From positions 98,579,796 through 98,643,795 of the forward strand of contig NC_081412.1 of the NCBI RefSeq assembly GCF_030272615.1: a DNA stretch of 64,000 nt. Direction: 5' to 3'. The stretch comes from Cryptomeria japonica. Taxonomy: Eukaryota; Streptophyta; Pinopsida; Cupressales; Cupressaceae. Of the stretch, positions 1-11,611 are shown piece by piece. The notes beneath the pieces are model-generated. The model did no database searches. It was not told the origin of the DNA and worked only from the letters and a program-made list of their open reading frames with translations. How positions within the stretch are numbered: the stretch's first letter is position 1; each line of letters starts with the position of its first letter. The position numbers and the translations under genes were made by a program.

Positions 1-374
1 CACGCCATTATCAGAGAGTAGACATCCATATTTATCAGATACCAGTGTCTTAAGTCGCTAAACGAGTCTTCTAGAATCAATTTCACACATTTAACCAACC
101 TCTCATCCTTGAACAAGAATATTCCATACAATCTTCTTTCTGAAACAGAGCCAAGAAATGGGCATAACTGTTTCCTTGATTTAAGTGTGAAATTTGCTTC
201 CATCTCTTTGCAACTACAATGGCACCACCTCACGTGTTCTCTCCTAGTCACTTTCCTTCCACCATTTTCTCTACAAAAGCATCAAGAAAAGGAAAGAAAT
301 GGATTACACCAACCTTCTATCATACAATCAATTCATCCCATAAATGCACAGTACTAAAGCTACATCGTCACCCT
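1..374. other. Non-coding flank, nothing recognised
   Basis: No coding similarity or structured element was seen. If the RNase H fragment next to it belongs to a minus-strand LINE, this stretch would lie in that element's 3' region, but no 3' hairpin or A-rich tail was found to support that. Confidence 0.4.
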
Positions 375-819
375 TCATGAGAGTCCATTCTCCAAGAACA
401 CTGCATTTAATTCGATACCAAGTACACTCCCAATAGTACCAAAAGCATTAAAGGCAATAACATAAGCTGCCAAGTAAGCTGACCAAAGTACTTCCTCATC
501 AACACTACCCCAACATTGGGTTACAAAAGGGTCCAACTCACATGCCACATTGGACAAAAAGTCTGCCACCCCATTCCCTTCCCTTAAGATATGTGAAATC
601 TGAAAATCTTGTAAAGAGATTAACTTTGAATAGATGATTGAAATGAATTTACTTATTTGCCAACATGGAGAGGATCCCTTTGAAATGACATCTATAATTT
701 TGGAGTCTCCTTCTAAGTGTAACTTCAAAATTTTAAGGTTGCAAGCCAACTTGACTGCAAGAAATGTTGCTTGTGCCTCCACCTCATTGTTAGTAAATTT
801 ATCTTTATATTATTAATTG
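375..819 (-). pseudogene. LINE ORF2 fragment: plant-type RNase H domain, truncated
   Basis: This is the C-terminal half of an RNase H domain of the kind found at the end of plant L1-type LINE ORF2 proteins (RVT_3 family). Visible motifs in order are EAQATFLAVKLA (the helix with a catalytic Glu), LEGDS (catalytic Asp) and HILREGNGVADFLS (the last active-site segment). The N-terminal part with the first Asp (NFDG in the other LINEs here) is missing. The frame stays open a few codons upstream of the first Met, to about 819, and then runs into unrelated AT-rich DNA, so the fragment was cut by truncation or a later insertion. An orphan plant RNase H-like gene is less likely because RT is absent and the window is full of LINEs. 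Confidence 0.75.
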
Positions 820-1014
820 AGTTATCAACTATAACAAATTGAAAGTAATCACGTGATTGTGCAAAATTGATATATGTATCATATTTAGAAATACTTGGTA
901 ATTTTTTTGTGAGTTTTCAATATTCAATAGCAAAAAGTAATTTAAGCAGGTAAGTGAAGCATAATATGTGTTGTCAAAGTATCTAGTTGCCAATACATTT
1001 AAAAAAAATAGTGT

Positions 1015-1930
1015 TATTAGGAACTAAACCCCTTTATGGTTGGGAGTTTTGATGGTTTCCCTTTGAACGAAGTATTTGTTTGTTAATAGCTTTGTTGGAC
1101 CTTCAAGTATTGTTGAGAAATAAAGCCTCCTTGGCAAGTTGTGGCAAGTTTTTATGTTTGGTAGAACCTATGGTTTTTTAATTTTTGTTCACTCTCTTTT
1201 TATGATTGATATCATTTTATTTTGATATAATTTTTACCAATTGAGCTTGGGAATACTCATCTTTTAACTTTTTTGAAATGATTTTGTTCATTTATATTTG
1301 TTTCTTGCTAGGGGTTATCAATGCATCAATAACCTCCAATATTTGAGACAAGTTTCAATAATACCTTTGTCAAAACTCTAAACCCTATCAAGAACTAGAC
1401 ACTTTGTGAGAACTAATTTGAAGTTTTAATTTTTTCTTACAACCTATGTTTCTTCTATCTATGCTTCACTTGTTATTTATGATCGATAACTTTATTTAAT
1501 GATTTCCCTTTGAATAAGTATGTGTTCATTAATACCTTTGTTAGACTTTTGAGTCCTATCAAGAACTAAACCCTTCATGGCAATTGGTTGGGAGTTGTTA
1601 TGATTGGTATAACTCACAATCTTTGCAAATTCTCATTTGATCCCTTTTTAGGATTGATAGCATTTTATTTTGTTTCGATTTGGACTAAATTGAACTTGGG
1701 GACACTCACCTTGTAACTCTTCTAAAATGATTTATGTGTTTATTTTTTTTCTTATTAGGGCTTGTTGTTGCATCAAGCTTGTCTAATATTTGAGATAGGT
1801 TATATTAATACCTTTGTCAAAGGTTTTATCCCTATCAAGAAATAGGACCTTTGTGAGAACTAATCTGAAGTTTTGAGTGTTTCTATAACCTATCATTCTT
1901 ATGATATATTGTTTGTTATTTCTTTATGAC
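1015..1930. repeat. Diverged tandem duplication, unit about 450 bp
   Basis: Two successive copies share landmarks in the same order: TTTCCCTTTGAA (near 1057 and 1503), TTAATA followed by CTTTGTT, the phrase CTATCAAGAA, GAACTTGGGG or a near match, and TTTGTGAGAACTAAT (near 1403 and 1850). The spacing is about 447 bp. Copies differ at many sites and by small indels. Confidence 0.6.
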
Positions 1931-2864
1931 TAATAGCTTTAGATTTTCAAAGCAAGAACAACATTTTGATTTTCATAGTTGTTGCTAGAATTTTTGGATT
2001 GTCAATGAAAACTGGATAAAAAAATAAAGACATTTTAGAGTTGGAGACAAGATTATTTTAGCCTTTTAAATAAGAATATTGGATGTGAGTTGAAATTTAT
2101 TTCAAGGTTAGGCATTTCTATGTTTCAAGCATGTGTGGCATTAGTCTATGATATAGGTGTTACTTGAATCTATTGACAATGAATAAAACATGGCAGGCGT
2201 GCAATTTTAACATTATAAATTATTTTTTACTAAGATTATGTGACTTGTGTAATGGTGTGGCTTGGTAACTAAACATTTGTCTGTAAAAAGTAAATCTTTT
2301 GTGTATTAGGCCCTATTATATTATACTCAACAATATTTCAAATTAGTCATTTTATGCCATGTGGTGACACTTATTGGCTATGTGGTTTATTCCTTTCATC
2401 TCCATGTTGATCCGTTTTAGACTTGGTCAGGCTTTTGGTATTCATAAGCAAACAATGTCTTGCTTGCAGAAGAAAAATTTGCATGTCAACAATGTTTTAG
2501 ATTGGTGTAGTGATTTTGTGCAATGTGACAACATCTAGTAGCTCTATGGTTTATTCATTTTTTTCTCTATAATGCCCCTTTTTAAAATTTCAAGAACAAA
2601 TGAAAGAAAAACTACAATTGAAATCAGAAAAAAATTTAAACTATTTTTAAATTATAATTTGAACATCTCAAAGTTTAGTTCTATATAAATAGTTCAAAAT
2701 AGAATCAACATTAAATACATTATATTAGTTGTACTTGAAAAGGAATTATTTGTTAATATTCAAGTGTTTTGAACCAACTATATCATTTGTAAAAAGTATG
2801 GGATACTAATTATGGTACTTTAATTATATAAAAAATTTCATTGCATACATAATATCTAATGAGA

Positions 2865-3035
2865 GCATTGTATATCAAAAGATGTTTAATATGCATGAGA
2901 ATTGAATCTATTTAACATATTAAATAATTCGAGAGTACAATGGTGTAAGATTGGAGTAATGCATTGTATAGCAAAAAATGTTTAATATGCATGAGCATTG
3001 AATCTATTTAACAATGGTGTAAGATTGGAGTAATG
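2865..3035. repeat. Tandem duplication, 96-bp period
   Basis: GCATTGTATATCAAAAGATG at 2865 recurs at 2961 with two changes, followed in both copies by TTTAATATGCATGAG and GAATCTATTTAACA. ACAATGGTGTAAGATTGGAG closes each copy (near 2938 and 3012). The second copy lacks about 20 bp. Confidence 0.8.
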
Positions 3036-3506
3036 TTGAAAAAAATTGTTGGCAATTGTAGAAGGGCTTTGGGTAGCTTTGACTTTCCTTTCTTTGGCCT
3101 CTTCAATCATTATTTTATAATATTATTCAAGAATATATAGCTTTTTGGCAATGAAATAGTTTCTCACACTTTCCACGTCCATATTTGCATAAGATTCTCT
3201 ATTAGGAAGTCTTAATATAGTGCTCATATAGAGCCCATCTAGTTTTACTACCAATAGCAAAGGCTTTCATAGAAAAAATAAATCACTAAACAAATCACAC
3301 ATTTATTCACTTAAGTTTGTATAGAAGTTGCTAAACAATGCTTCAAATTAGCTTTGACTCCACTATCCATGACCAGTAAATTCTCATATGCTCTTTGTAT
3401 CCAACACTTGTAGATGCAAACTATTTATTGAATACATTTGAATATGCTCAACTCACTTATTATATTATAATCACCAACTCACTTAATATCATTAAAGATA
3501 TTAATT

Positions 3507-3523
3507 AACATTAATTTCTGCCT
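3507..3523 (+). repeat. Left target-site duplication of LINE-1 (probable)
   Basis: AACATTAATTTCTGCCT here matches AACATTAATTTCCGCCT at 11612-11628 with one mismatch in 17. A further shared TTCAACACTT (3531 and 11638) suggests the duplication may have been about 35 bp and later diverged in the middle. This pair defines the LINE-1 boundaries. Confidence 0.65.
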
Positions 3524-3601
3524 TGATTCCTTCAACACTTCCAAGAAAACAATGGACTTAGTGAAAAGGTAACATATTTCATTTTTCATAGCGATATTTT
3601 T

Positions 3602-5364
3602 CATGGCGGAAGTGGGAGCAGCTACGGTAATGGGCGAACTCAAATTTCAAATTCTCAGCAAGGCGGGAACCCTGGTTCCAATGGTGGGAGCGGGCAGATC
3701 AAAGCTGCTGGTCCCATAGGCGATAAGGATAAGCCTCTGGACATCCCAAAGGCTGTTGTTGACTTACAGTCTAATGGTACTTTGCCAGAGGAGATAGCGG
3801 GTTCATTTGGGCTTCTGGGAGAAGGGTCCAATGGGGGCCCATTCCACATGATCACTCTGTTGATAACAGAAGGGAAAAAAAGAAATGGTCGTCCCTTTTT
3901 GGAACTAGACCTACTGGTAAATCCTCTCTACCTCCTATTAAGAATATTTCTGACCCTTTTGATGGTAAGTTCGCTATCTCTATCCCTGACCAGGTTCTGG
4001 ACCATAATATCAATAGTATGTCGAACTCCTTGGTAGGGAAATTTATGGGTTCGCGTCCTAATATTGAAGTTGTAAGGGCTTTTGTCAAACAAAAATGGAT
4101 CCTCAAGGGAAATGTTGAAGTATCGACTTTACCTAAAGGCATCCTGTCTTTTTCTTTTTCATGCGAAGAAGATAAGGTTAAGATTCTATGCGGGATCCCC
4201 TAGATGGTAGGAAAGACAACTCTGGTCCTTAGAAAATGGCATCCGAACCTAAACATGAATGATTCTCTCCTGGCGCAAGTTCCAGTCTAGATAAAGCTAC
4301 CAGGATTGCCTCTTGAATATTGGGCAGAAAGTATTTTCTCTGGAATAGCAAGCTCCTTTGGCCAGTTGCTTTCAATAGACCCAGTCATTGCTTCAAAAAG
4401 AAGACTAACTCATGCAAGGTTCTGTGTAGGAGTAGCCCCTGAAGCAGATATGGCGAAACAGATAGATCTAGTTTCAAAGCTGGGAATTGGGAAACAACAC
4501 ATCGAATATGAATCTATCCCTTTTGCATGCTTCCACTGTAAAAAAGCAGGTCATTGGGCAAAATCATGCCCAATCAAGCTAAAGGTGGAACCTAAGCAGC
4601 CTAAACCCCAGATTGAAAATCAAAAGTTGCCAGAGAAAATGGTGTGGCAAGTTAAAAATCTAGAGAATAAGGAAGAAAATCCCAATCGCTTTAATCTTTT
4701 GGGGGAAAAGAAGGAAGTCACCTCAAATTCTATCTCTAGTCCCTCAACCCAAGAAGTAGTGAGAAATGAACCAACCAAAGTCAGCCCCTTGGGTAGAACT
4801 CAAAAAAAGGAAATGAAAGATCAGAATGATCTTTCAATTGAGATAGTTGAAGTGGTTGTTGACACTTATGAAGGCAAGGAACTGGAAACAAAAGATTACC
4901 AACCTGAGGAAGGAGAGATCCCTGACCCCCAAGAAGAAAGGACTGATTCTTCCCTAGCCATGCCAAGTTTTGAAATTCAAGAAGCCCAAAAATGTGCAAT
5001 TTTGGGTATGAACCTCTCAGACTCAGAACAAAGCTCAAAAATAGTGAACAATGTTTCAACTAATTCCAGAACTCCTAACTAGGGCAATGAAGAAGAAATC
5101 TCCAAAATCCTCAACAATATGGAAGTGGCTCCTATGATAGAAACTGAATGGAAGCAACCAAAATATAGGAATAAGAAAGGATCTACTCCCTCAACTTCTC
5201 TACTAAGGAAATCCAGCAGAATAGCTCAAGTTGATGTGGGGTATATTTCCTCTTCCCTAGGATGGCCCTCTAACCACAAAGTCAGAGACAAGGAGGCTAG
5301 CAAGAACTTTGCATATGGAACCCAAAAGACTCTCAAGGAGCTGGGAATTGGTAAGCAGCTATGA
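3602..5364 (+). pseudogene. LINE-1 ORF1: DUF4283 and CCHC zinc-knuckle protein, broken
   Basis: ORF1 proteins of plant LINEs bind the element RNA. The N-terminal part is a Gly/Ser/Asn-rich stretch in one frame to about 3840. A frameshift between about 3838 and 3850 then moves into the frame kept to the stop at 5364. A DUF4283-type domain follows (about 3961-4340; motifs SLVGKFMG, VRAFVKQKW, LPGLPLEYW), then a CX2CX4HX4C knuckle (CFHCKKAGHWAKSC, 4528-4569) and an acidic, Lys/Glu-rich C-terminus. In-frame TAG codons are at 4201, 4288 and 5080; the first two sit where DUF4283 proteins normally have Trp. The start codon is unclear: an ATG at 3603 lies in another frame. The final TGA overlaps the ORF2 ATG. 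Confidence 0.8.
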
Positions 5365-8300
5365 AGATAATCTCTTGGAATATTAGGGGACTCAATAATC
5401 CCCATAAACATGATATTATTAGGAATATGATAAGAGATAGTAATCCTGATATTTTTCTAATTCAAGAAACCAAAATGAGTAGAGAAAAAGTTGAATCTTT
5501 GAAGTTCTTCAAAAATGGTAATGTTAGTGGTGGTAGTTCTGAAGGTGCTTCAGGAGGCATTGCTACCATTTGGAACCTTAATACTGTTAAAGGTTAGGTC
5601 ATAATTTAGGACAGTAATTTCTCTTGTATCAAAGTTGAGCATTTAAAGGATGGTACTTCATGGGTTCTTACCAACATTTATGCTCCTAATACCCTAAAGG
5701 CTAGAAACTCTTTTTGGAAAAAAACCATTCAGGCTAGGGACAGCTTCAAAAATCTTAGTTGGATGGTTATGGGGGACTTCAACACTCCTTTGAGAGAGGA
5801 GGAAAAATTTGGAGGTAGTCCTCCTCAATTGGAAAGTAGGATGGCCCTTATGGATTTTATTAATTCTTAGGCTCTCAATGACTTGGAAATACAGGGTTGT
5901 AATTACACTTGGACTAACAAAAGAACTAGTAATGACCTTATCCAAGTACAACTTGATAGGACTCTCATCTTTGATGACTGGTATAGTCAGTATTTCTATT
6001 CTTTGTCGGCCCACATACGGGTTGGATTTGATCATTTCCCTATCACCTTCATTGCTAACTCAATCAATAGAAAGAGAAACTTTCCCTTCAGATTTGAAAA
6101 AATGTGGACCCTCCATCCCTAAATCAGAAGAAATATTCAGAAATGGTGGAGCATTCAAGTTGAGGGAACGACTATGTTTAAAGTTGTCAAGAAACTCAAA
6201 AGTGTGAAGGACAATATACGACTCTGGAACAAAACCAGTTTTGGAAATATATTTGAGGCTAAGAGTAAAATTCAGGAAGACCTTAAAGAAATACAAGATC
6301 AGATCCAGAAGGATGGTTTCAGTACTGTGTCTATTGTTGATGAAAACGAGACTCAAAATATACCATGATATTATTGCCAAAGAGGAAACGTTCTGGAAGT
6401 AGAGATCGAGATGCATCTGGCTTAAGGAAGGAGATAGGAATACAAGATTCTTCCATATGTCGACTATCAAGCATAAAGCAGTTAATAGGGTGAACAAGCT
6501 AGTTGTGGAGAATGGGGAGCTAGTCAAGGAGGATGAAATAAGGAATGAAGCTAAGAGGTATTTCTCAGACCTCCTCAAGAGGGATCATAGTCTGGATGCT
6601 GAAGCCCAATCCTCTTTTCTTCAGAACATTCCTTGTCTCATTGATGCTCAAAAGAATGCCTCCCTCTCCTCCATTCCCTCTAACTTAGAAATTAAAAATG
6701 CTATTTTCTCCTTTGATGGTAACAAAGTGCCTGGCCCAGACAGCTTCCCAATGTTATTTTTTCAAGATTTTTGGGAGATTGTTGGAATTGATGTTTCCAA
6801 TGGGGTTAAGGAATTTTTTGGGGCTAGAAAACTCTTGAAAGAAATCAATGGAACTTTTATTGCTCTCATCCCCAAGATTCAAGGTGCCGATTCTTTGGAC
6901 AAATTCAGACCTATTAGCCTCTGCAATTCATTTTACAAGATTATCTCCAAGGTCCTTACCTCTAGAATTCTAGCTGTCCTTCCTGCCTCAATTAAACACC
7001 AGCAAAATGGGTTTGTTCCTGGAAGACAAATTCTTGACTCCATTATTACGGTCCATGAGAACATTCACTCTCTTGTTAGAGCAAAGAAGCAGGGTCTCAT
7101 CCTAAAGCTAGATCTCTCCAAAGCCTATGACAGGGTTGACTGGTCTTTACTTCAGAAAATCCTCACTTCTTTTGGGTTCTCCTCTAGAGTTGTCGACCTT
7201 TTCTCCCAACTTACCACCTCTGCTACTTTTGCTGTTCTTGTCAATGGTTCTCCTTCTACTTTTTTCCAAGCTTCTAGAGGTATTAGGCAAGGAGATCCTA
7301 TCTCCCCCATCCTCTTCATTATTATGGCCAAATTCTTTGGAAGGACCATGGAAAAAATGGTGTTGCAAGGCTCCTTTAAGGGCCTCCAACCATCCTCTAC
7401 TGACCTTATCTGCTCCCACCAGCAGTTTGTTGATGACACTATTATTATGGGGAAATCAAGTATTTTAGAAGCTAAAGTTTTGAAGAGCACCCTGTGTAAA
7501 TTTGCCTCTGCTTCGGGTCAGCTTATCAATTGGGCTAAAAGTGAAGTCTTTTTCATTAATACTCCAGAGAGAAGACAACAGAGGATTAGCAAAATATTGG
7601 AGTGTAGGACTGCTAACCTTCCTGCTACCTACCTTGATCTCCCCATGGGAATTGCCCCTCCTGATCCCTTCTGGAGTTCTCTAGTGGACAAATTTCATAA
7701 AAAACTTGCTGGTTGGAAAGGGGCCCTCTTAAGTCAAGCTGGCAAGCTCCAACTCCTTAAGGCTACTCTTCAAAGTATTCCAATTTATGCTCTTAGTCTT
7801 TTCAGAATTCCAGTTAAGTATGCTGAAGCAATTGAGAAAATTCAAAGAAGATTCCTATGGTCTAGGGTTGAGGATAAGCAAAGAATGTCCTTGGTGGCCT
7901 GGGACCAGGTCTGTAGGCCGAAAAGCAAAGGAGGTCTAGGCCTTAGGAGGATTCATACTTTAAATGAAGCTCTCCTATCCAAACAAGTCTGGAGAATGTT
8001 TCATTCTGATTCTGAATGGTGCAAAATTTGGTGAAGTAAGTACTCTCTTCTGTCCTCCTCTCTCTCCTCTTTTATCAATTTGGATCTTAGTATTAATGGA
8101 TCCCACATTTGGAATCATGCCTCTAAATGTAAAGAAAGTATAGCTAAAGGAGTGATATGTAAACTTGGAAATGGTAGGAAAGTAAAATTCTGGGAGGATC
8201 CTTGGCTTTTTGATAAACCTTTAATGGACTTCAATGAATGGCCCCCCCATGCTCCCTCCTGTATTAGATCTTTTGGCTCCTTAGTTGCTGAGTACTGGGA

Positions 8301-9573
8301 TGGTAATGAATGGCAGAACATTGAAAGTATCCACCCTAGCCTTTCTAAGCTCAAGATCCATCTGTCTGCGGTATGGCTGAATAATGAAGAGGACTCCCTT
8401 ATTTGGAAATATGATCCCAAAGGAACTTTATCTGTGTCTTCTATGTATTGTGTCCTTCCCCCCCCCCCTCCTATTAATCCTTATTGGTCTAAAGCCTGGA
8501 TTAAGGGTCTTACCCCCAAAATCAATTTTTTCTTCTGGACTATCCTCCAAAATAAGATCCTGACCCTTGACAACCTCAAAGGCAGAGGTTTTGCCCTCCC
8601 TAATAGATGTGTGTTGTACCTTCAAGACGAAGAGTCTGTGGACCACCTTGCTCTCCAATGTTCCTTCTCAACCTCTATTTGGGAAAGCTTCCTCAAGAGC
8701 TTCAGTATTGCTTGGGTGTTTCCTAATAACATTAGAGATATGTTCTCCTCCTGGAATATTCAATGGGCTAACCCTTTTTTGAGATGTTTGTGGTAGCTCT
8801 CTCTTCCTCACATCTTGTGGGGTCTATGGAAAGAAAGAAATAACCGAATCTTCAGGGATGTCTTCCTCAATCAAGATATTGTGTTCCAGAAAATTCAATG
8901 GTCCATTCAAGAAAATATAGGGATCATTGAGGGTCCTTGTTACTCGAACAATCCACTAGATTCCAATATCTTAAGGGTATGGAATATGAAGATCACTGAT
9001 GGTCCTAATCTCAACCATGATAAAAGACTTGAAGCTAAGTGGCAAACCCCTCCTCAAGGTTGGCTCAAAGTTAATTTTGACGGTGTTGCCAAAGGTAACC
9101 CAGGTCCTTCAGGTTGTCGAGCTATTCTTAGAGATCATAGAGGAATTTGCAAGGAAATGGTTGCTGTCCCTATTGGAACCCAAACCAACCATAAAGCTGA
9201 AGCAATGGCAGCTCTTCAAGGCATCATCCTAGCCAAAAAATGGAAATGCCCCTATCTATGGATAGAAGGGGATTCAAATAATATAATAAAGTGCCTTAAT
9301 GGGACTTCAAAACCTTCTTGGTTGATTCACAACATAATCACCTCTGCTATTGACATTATTAGCACCTTTAAAAAATGCCATATCTCCCACATCTACCAGG
9401 AGGCCAACGGCTCTGCTGATTGGGCTGCCAATACGGTGGTTAAAAGTGAGGCAATTACCATGTGGATGGGTGAAAGCGGACTCCTCGAAGATGTCAAACA
9501 AATCATTAGCAATGAGCGATATAGAAGCACTCCAAAGACTCTTGATGGACAGGATAATTATGAAAAGTACTGA
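5361..9573 (+). pseudogene. LINE-1 ORF2: endonuclease, reverse transcriptase, RNase H, broken
   Basis: This is the replication protein: it nicks the target, copies the RNA and degrades the template. Domains in order: an apurinic-type endonuclease (5361-6060; SWNIRGLN, IQETKM, GDFNTPL, DHFPI), RT (about 6700-7600; NKVPGPD, GFVPGRQ, LDLSKAYDRVDW, RQGDP, catalytic FVDD near 7429), a zf-RVT region (about 8480-8690) and RNase H (9060-9440; NFDG, KAEAM, EGDS, ANGSADW, all four acidic positions kept). A one-base frameshift lies near 6355-6365. In-frame stops are TAG at 5595, 5607, 5868, 6400 and 8794, TAA at 6120 and TGA at 8032. The open 525-codon block 6457-8034 is only the RT part. The start ATG at 5361 directly precedes the endonuclease motif and overlaps the ORF1 stop. 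Confidence 0.9.
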
Positions 9574-9730
9574 TGTGAGTACTTCAAGTTATTTTAATAA
9601 TAAAAAAATCACTCATTATAACATCAATGCCATAAAATCTCATGCTTTCTTGGTAATTGTTATAGCTCCGAAAAGCTCTTAGTTTAATCAGCTCTGTAAG
9701 TTTCAAAATTTGGCCGTGAGTAGCGACAAC

Positions 9731-11440
9731 ATGGGCGGAAATAGGAGGCGATATGAACCAAGTAGTTGTAAAGAATGGAAACAGAAGGAAGAGGTTTGGG
9801 GTATTCTGTAGCAAGGTGGTCTCTTGAACTTCATGGAGAGACTCCACGGTCGAGATGGTATGGTAACCAGTCTTTTCTGCAAGAACTGGAAGAAGGGCAT
9901 GTTAAAAATGGGCGATCAAATGGTTGAAATCGATGAAGATTTAATTGCTCAAGCTACAGGCCTCACCAAGGAAGGTTGCAACTTCTACAGAGATAGGAAG
10001 GTCAACAGGGATGCTATTGAAAGGTACCCAGTAACTGAGAAAGAGAAAAAATGATTGGTAAAGTTGAGCAAAACCTACTACCCGCCTAGGGCTTTTGCCA
10101 AACCCTGGCGGGAGATTCTTTTTGTTTTAATGCGATATATCACTCTAGATGGTAGGTTTACGAAAGTTTATGGGTATCAATTTGTTCTGTTAAATCACTT
10201 TAGGCACAATGATAAGGTCAACTTCCCTTATTTCCTACTTTGTTCAATGAATGCATTCCTTAATGCTTACAAAGAGAATCCTCTAGGTGATACTGCTATG
10301 CACCAAGGCCTAATGGTCCTAATTTATGACCATTTAAAGGCCACTCAAATTGCTCGGATGCAGCCCTCTGTGGATTCTGAGGAATAGATGTCTGATTCTG
10401 CCTTTTCTGAGGAGGAGGAATCTGATAGTGACTCTTCATCTGATATAGAGGACAGTTTTGATGACTCAGAGTATGAAAGCGGGAAGAAGAGGAAATATAG
10501 AAAAACAAGACCCTCTTCATCCAAGGGCAAAAAGCCTCAAAGCAAACCCCTGATTAGCAACTCTTTGGAAGGGGAGGATTTAGATGATTCTGAGAAGGAG
10601 AACCCTAAAGGGCCGTTGAAGAAGAAAACAAAAATCCATACCCAGACCCAGAAAAAGCACAAGAAAAAAGAGGAGACTGGCAAGGAACCGGAAGCTGACA
10701 AGCAAGCAAGGACCCTGGAAGCTGAGCACAGCCTCGAAAAGGAGACTATGGAAGAGACTCTCAGGGCTGTCGACACAATTTCTGCCCTCCACATCCCCAA
10801 AGAAGAATAGGTTACCCCTGGAAAAGCGGCTCCCTCATCTGGCCCTCCTCCCGAGGGTTTGCATGGTTTCATGGAAACAATGGAGTGGCTCATTAATGGT
10901 TACAAGAAAGCTGTGGATGAATACAAGAAACTCTGTAACAGAGTCTTGATTCTAGAAACCATTAATATTGGGGAGGGAAATACAATGGCCGACTATATTG
11001 AGGACCTAAAAAACACAATCGCCAAATCTGAAGACATCAGAGATGCCTTCAACCCCAGGTTTGAGAAGATTGAAAAGGAGATGCTGGACAGAAAAAGCCT
11101 TGCGGACACTAGCAAAAAAACCCTCTCGGACACTATCACCAAAGTTGATAAAATTGAGGAGTGCCTGAAGAACATCGTTGAATAGAGCCTAAGTATCTTG
11201 AAGATCTCGGCCAACAACAACCACACCCTCATCAGCAAGATGAATGACGAAAAGGAAATCCAGGACTTAGAATTGGAAGCTGAAGGAACGGGGGAAGCTC
11301 AAGGTCCCAAAACTCGCACCAGAGGCAAGAGGAAGGAAAAGAAACCAAACAAGGATCTGGAAGACCTGAAAGCTGTTGGGGCCACCTATGACGAGCTGGT
11401 GACAAAGGCGGAGGATCTGCTAAAGAAAATCGCTGTGTAG
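9731..11440 (+). pseudogene. LINE-1 ORF3: unrecognised protein, folded head plus acidic and coiled-coil tail, broken
   Basis: One frame runs about 570 codons from the ATG at 9731 to the TAG at 11438, broken only by TAG at 9809, 10385, 10808 and 11183 and TGA at 10052; no frameshift is needed. The head (about 9840-10380) resembles, from memory, plant proteins labelled 'putative plant transposon protein', with segments such as GDQMVEIDEDLIAQATGL and FVLLNHFRHNDKVNFPYFLL. A low-complexity acidic Ser/Asp/Glu block and a Lys-rich block follow, then a heptad-like helical region (about 10880-11430) ending in a basic patch. It starts about 160 bp after ORF2 and ends before the LINE 3' hairpin, so it reads as part of the element. 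The function is unknown; a coat or RNA-binding role is only a guess. Confidence 0.7.
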
Positions 11441-11571
11441 CGCATTCCCTGTTTCTTTGTTGCTTTTTTGTTAAGCTGTTCTTTCTGTTCACTGGTCTTT
11501 TGGCTAGTCTTTTTGTCTGCGGACTCTATTGTTCTGTTCTTCTTGGTGCTTTTTCTCTTTCTATGCTGTAA

Positions 11572-11593
11572 AGGTTTCGGGTCTTGAAAACCT
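11572..11593 (+). promoter_or_regulatory. LINE-1 3' hairpin
   Basis: AGGTTT (11572-11577) pairs with AAACCT (11588-11593) across a 10-nt loop, followed by a T/A-rich tail and the right target duplication. Hairpins near LINE 3' ends are known to be recognised by the RT in some lineages. The other two LINEs here have a hairpin of the same size at the same place. Confidence 0.6.
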
Positions 11594-11611
11594 ATTTTTT
11601 TAATTAATCAG

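Larger units (their letters stand above)
820..3506. other. AT-rich intergenic stretch, no gene
   Basis: No ORF with recognisable similarity was seen on either strand. It contains two diverged tandem duplications, listed separately, and otherwise AT-rich sequence. It is probably old transposon or LTR sequence too decayed to classify. Confidence 0.5.
3524..11611 (+). mobile_element. LINE-1: L1-type non-LTR retrotransposon with a third ORF
   Basis: About 8.1 kb, bounded by a probable 17-bp target duplication. The order is ORF1 (nucleic-acid binding), ORF2 (endonuclease, RT, RNase H), ORF3 (unrecognised), a short 3' UTR, a hairpin and a T/A-rich tail. ORF1 stop and ORF2 start overlap as ATGA at 5361. 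All three ORFs are broken by stops or frameshifts, so the copy is dead. The 5' boundary could be 3524 or about 3541 depending on the true length of the duplication. The alternative is that 9600-11611 is a separate insertion; the position of the 3' hairpin and of the target duplication argues against this. Confidence 0.75.

Noticed and set aside
9585-9610. A-rich stretch after ORF2 of LINE-1 as the 3' end of the LINE
   Set aside because: No hairpin precedes it and no target duplication follows. The probable duplication and hairpin lie after ORF3. It remains the main alternative to the three-ORF reading.
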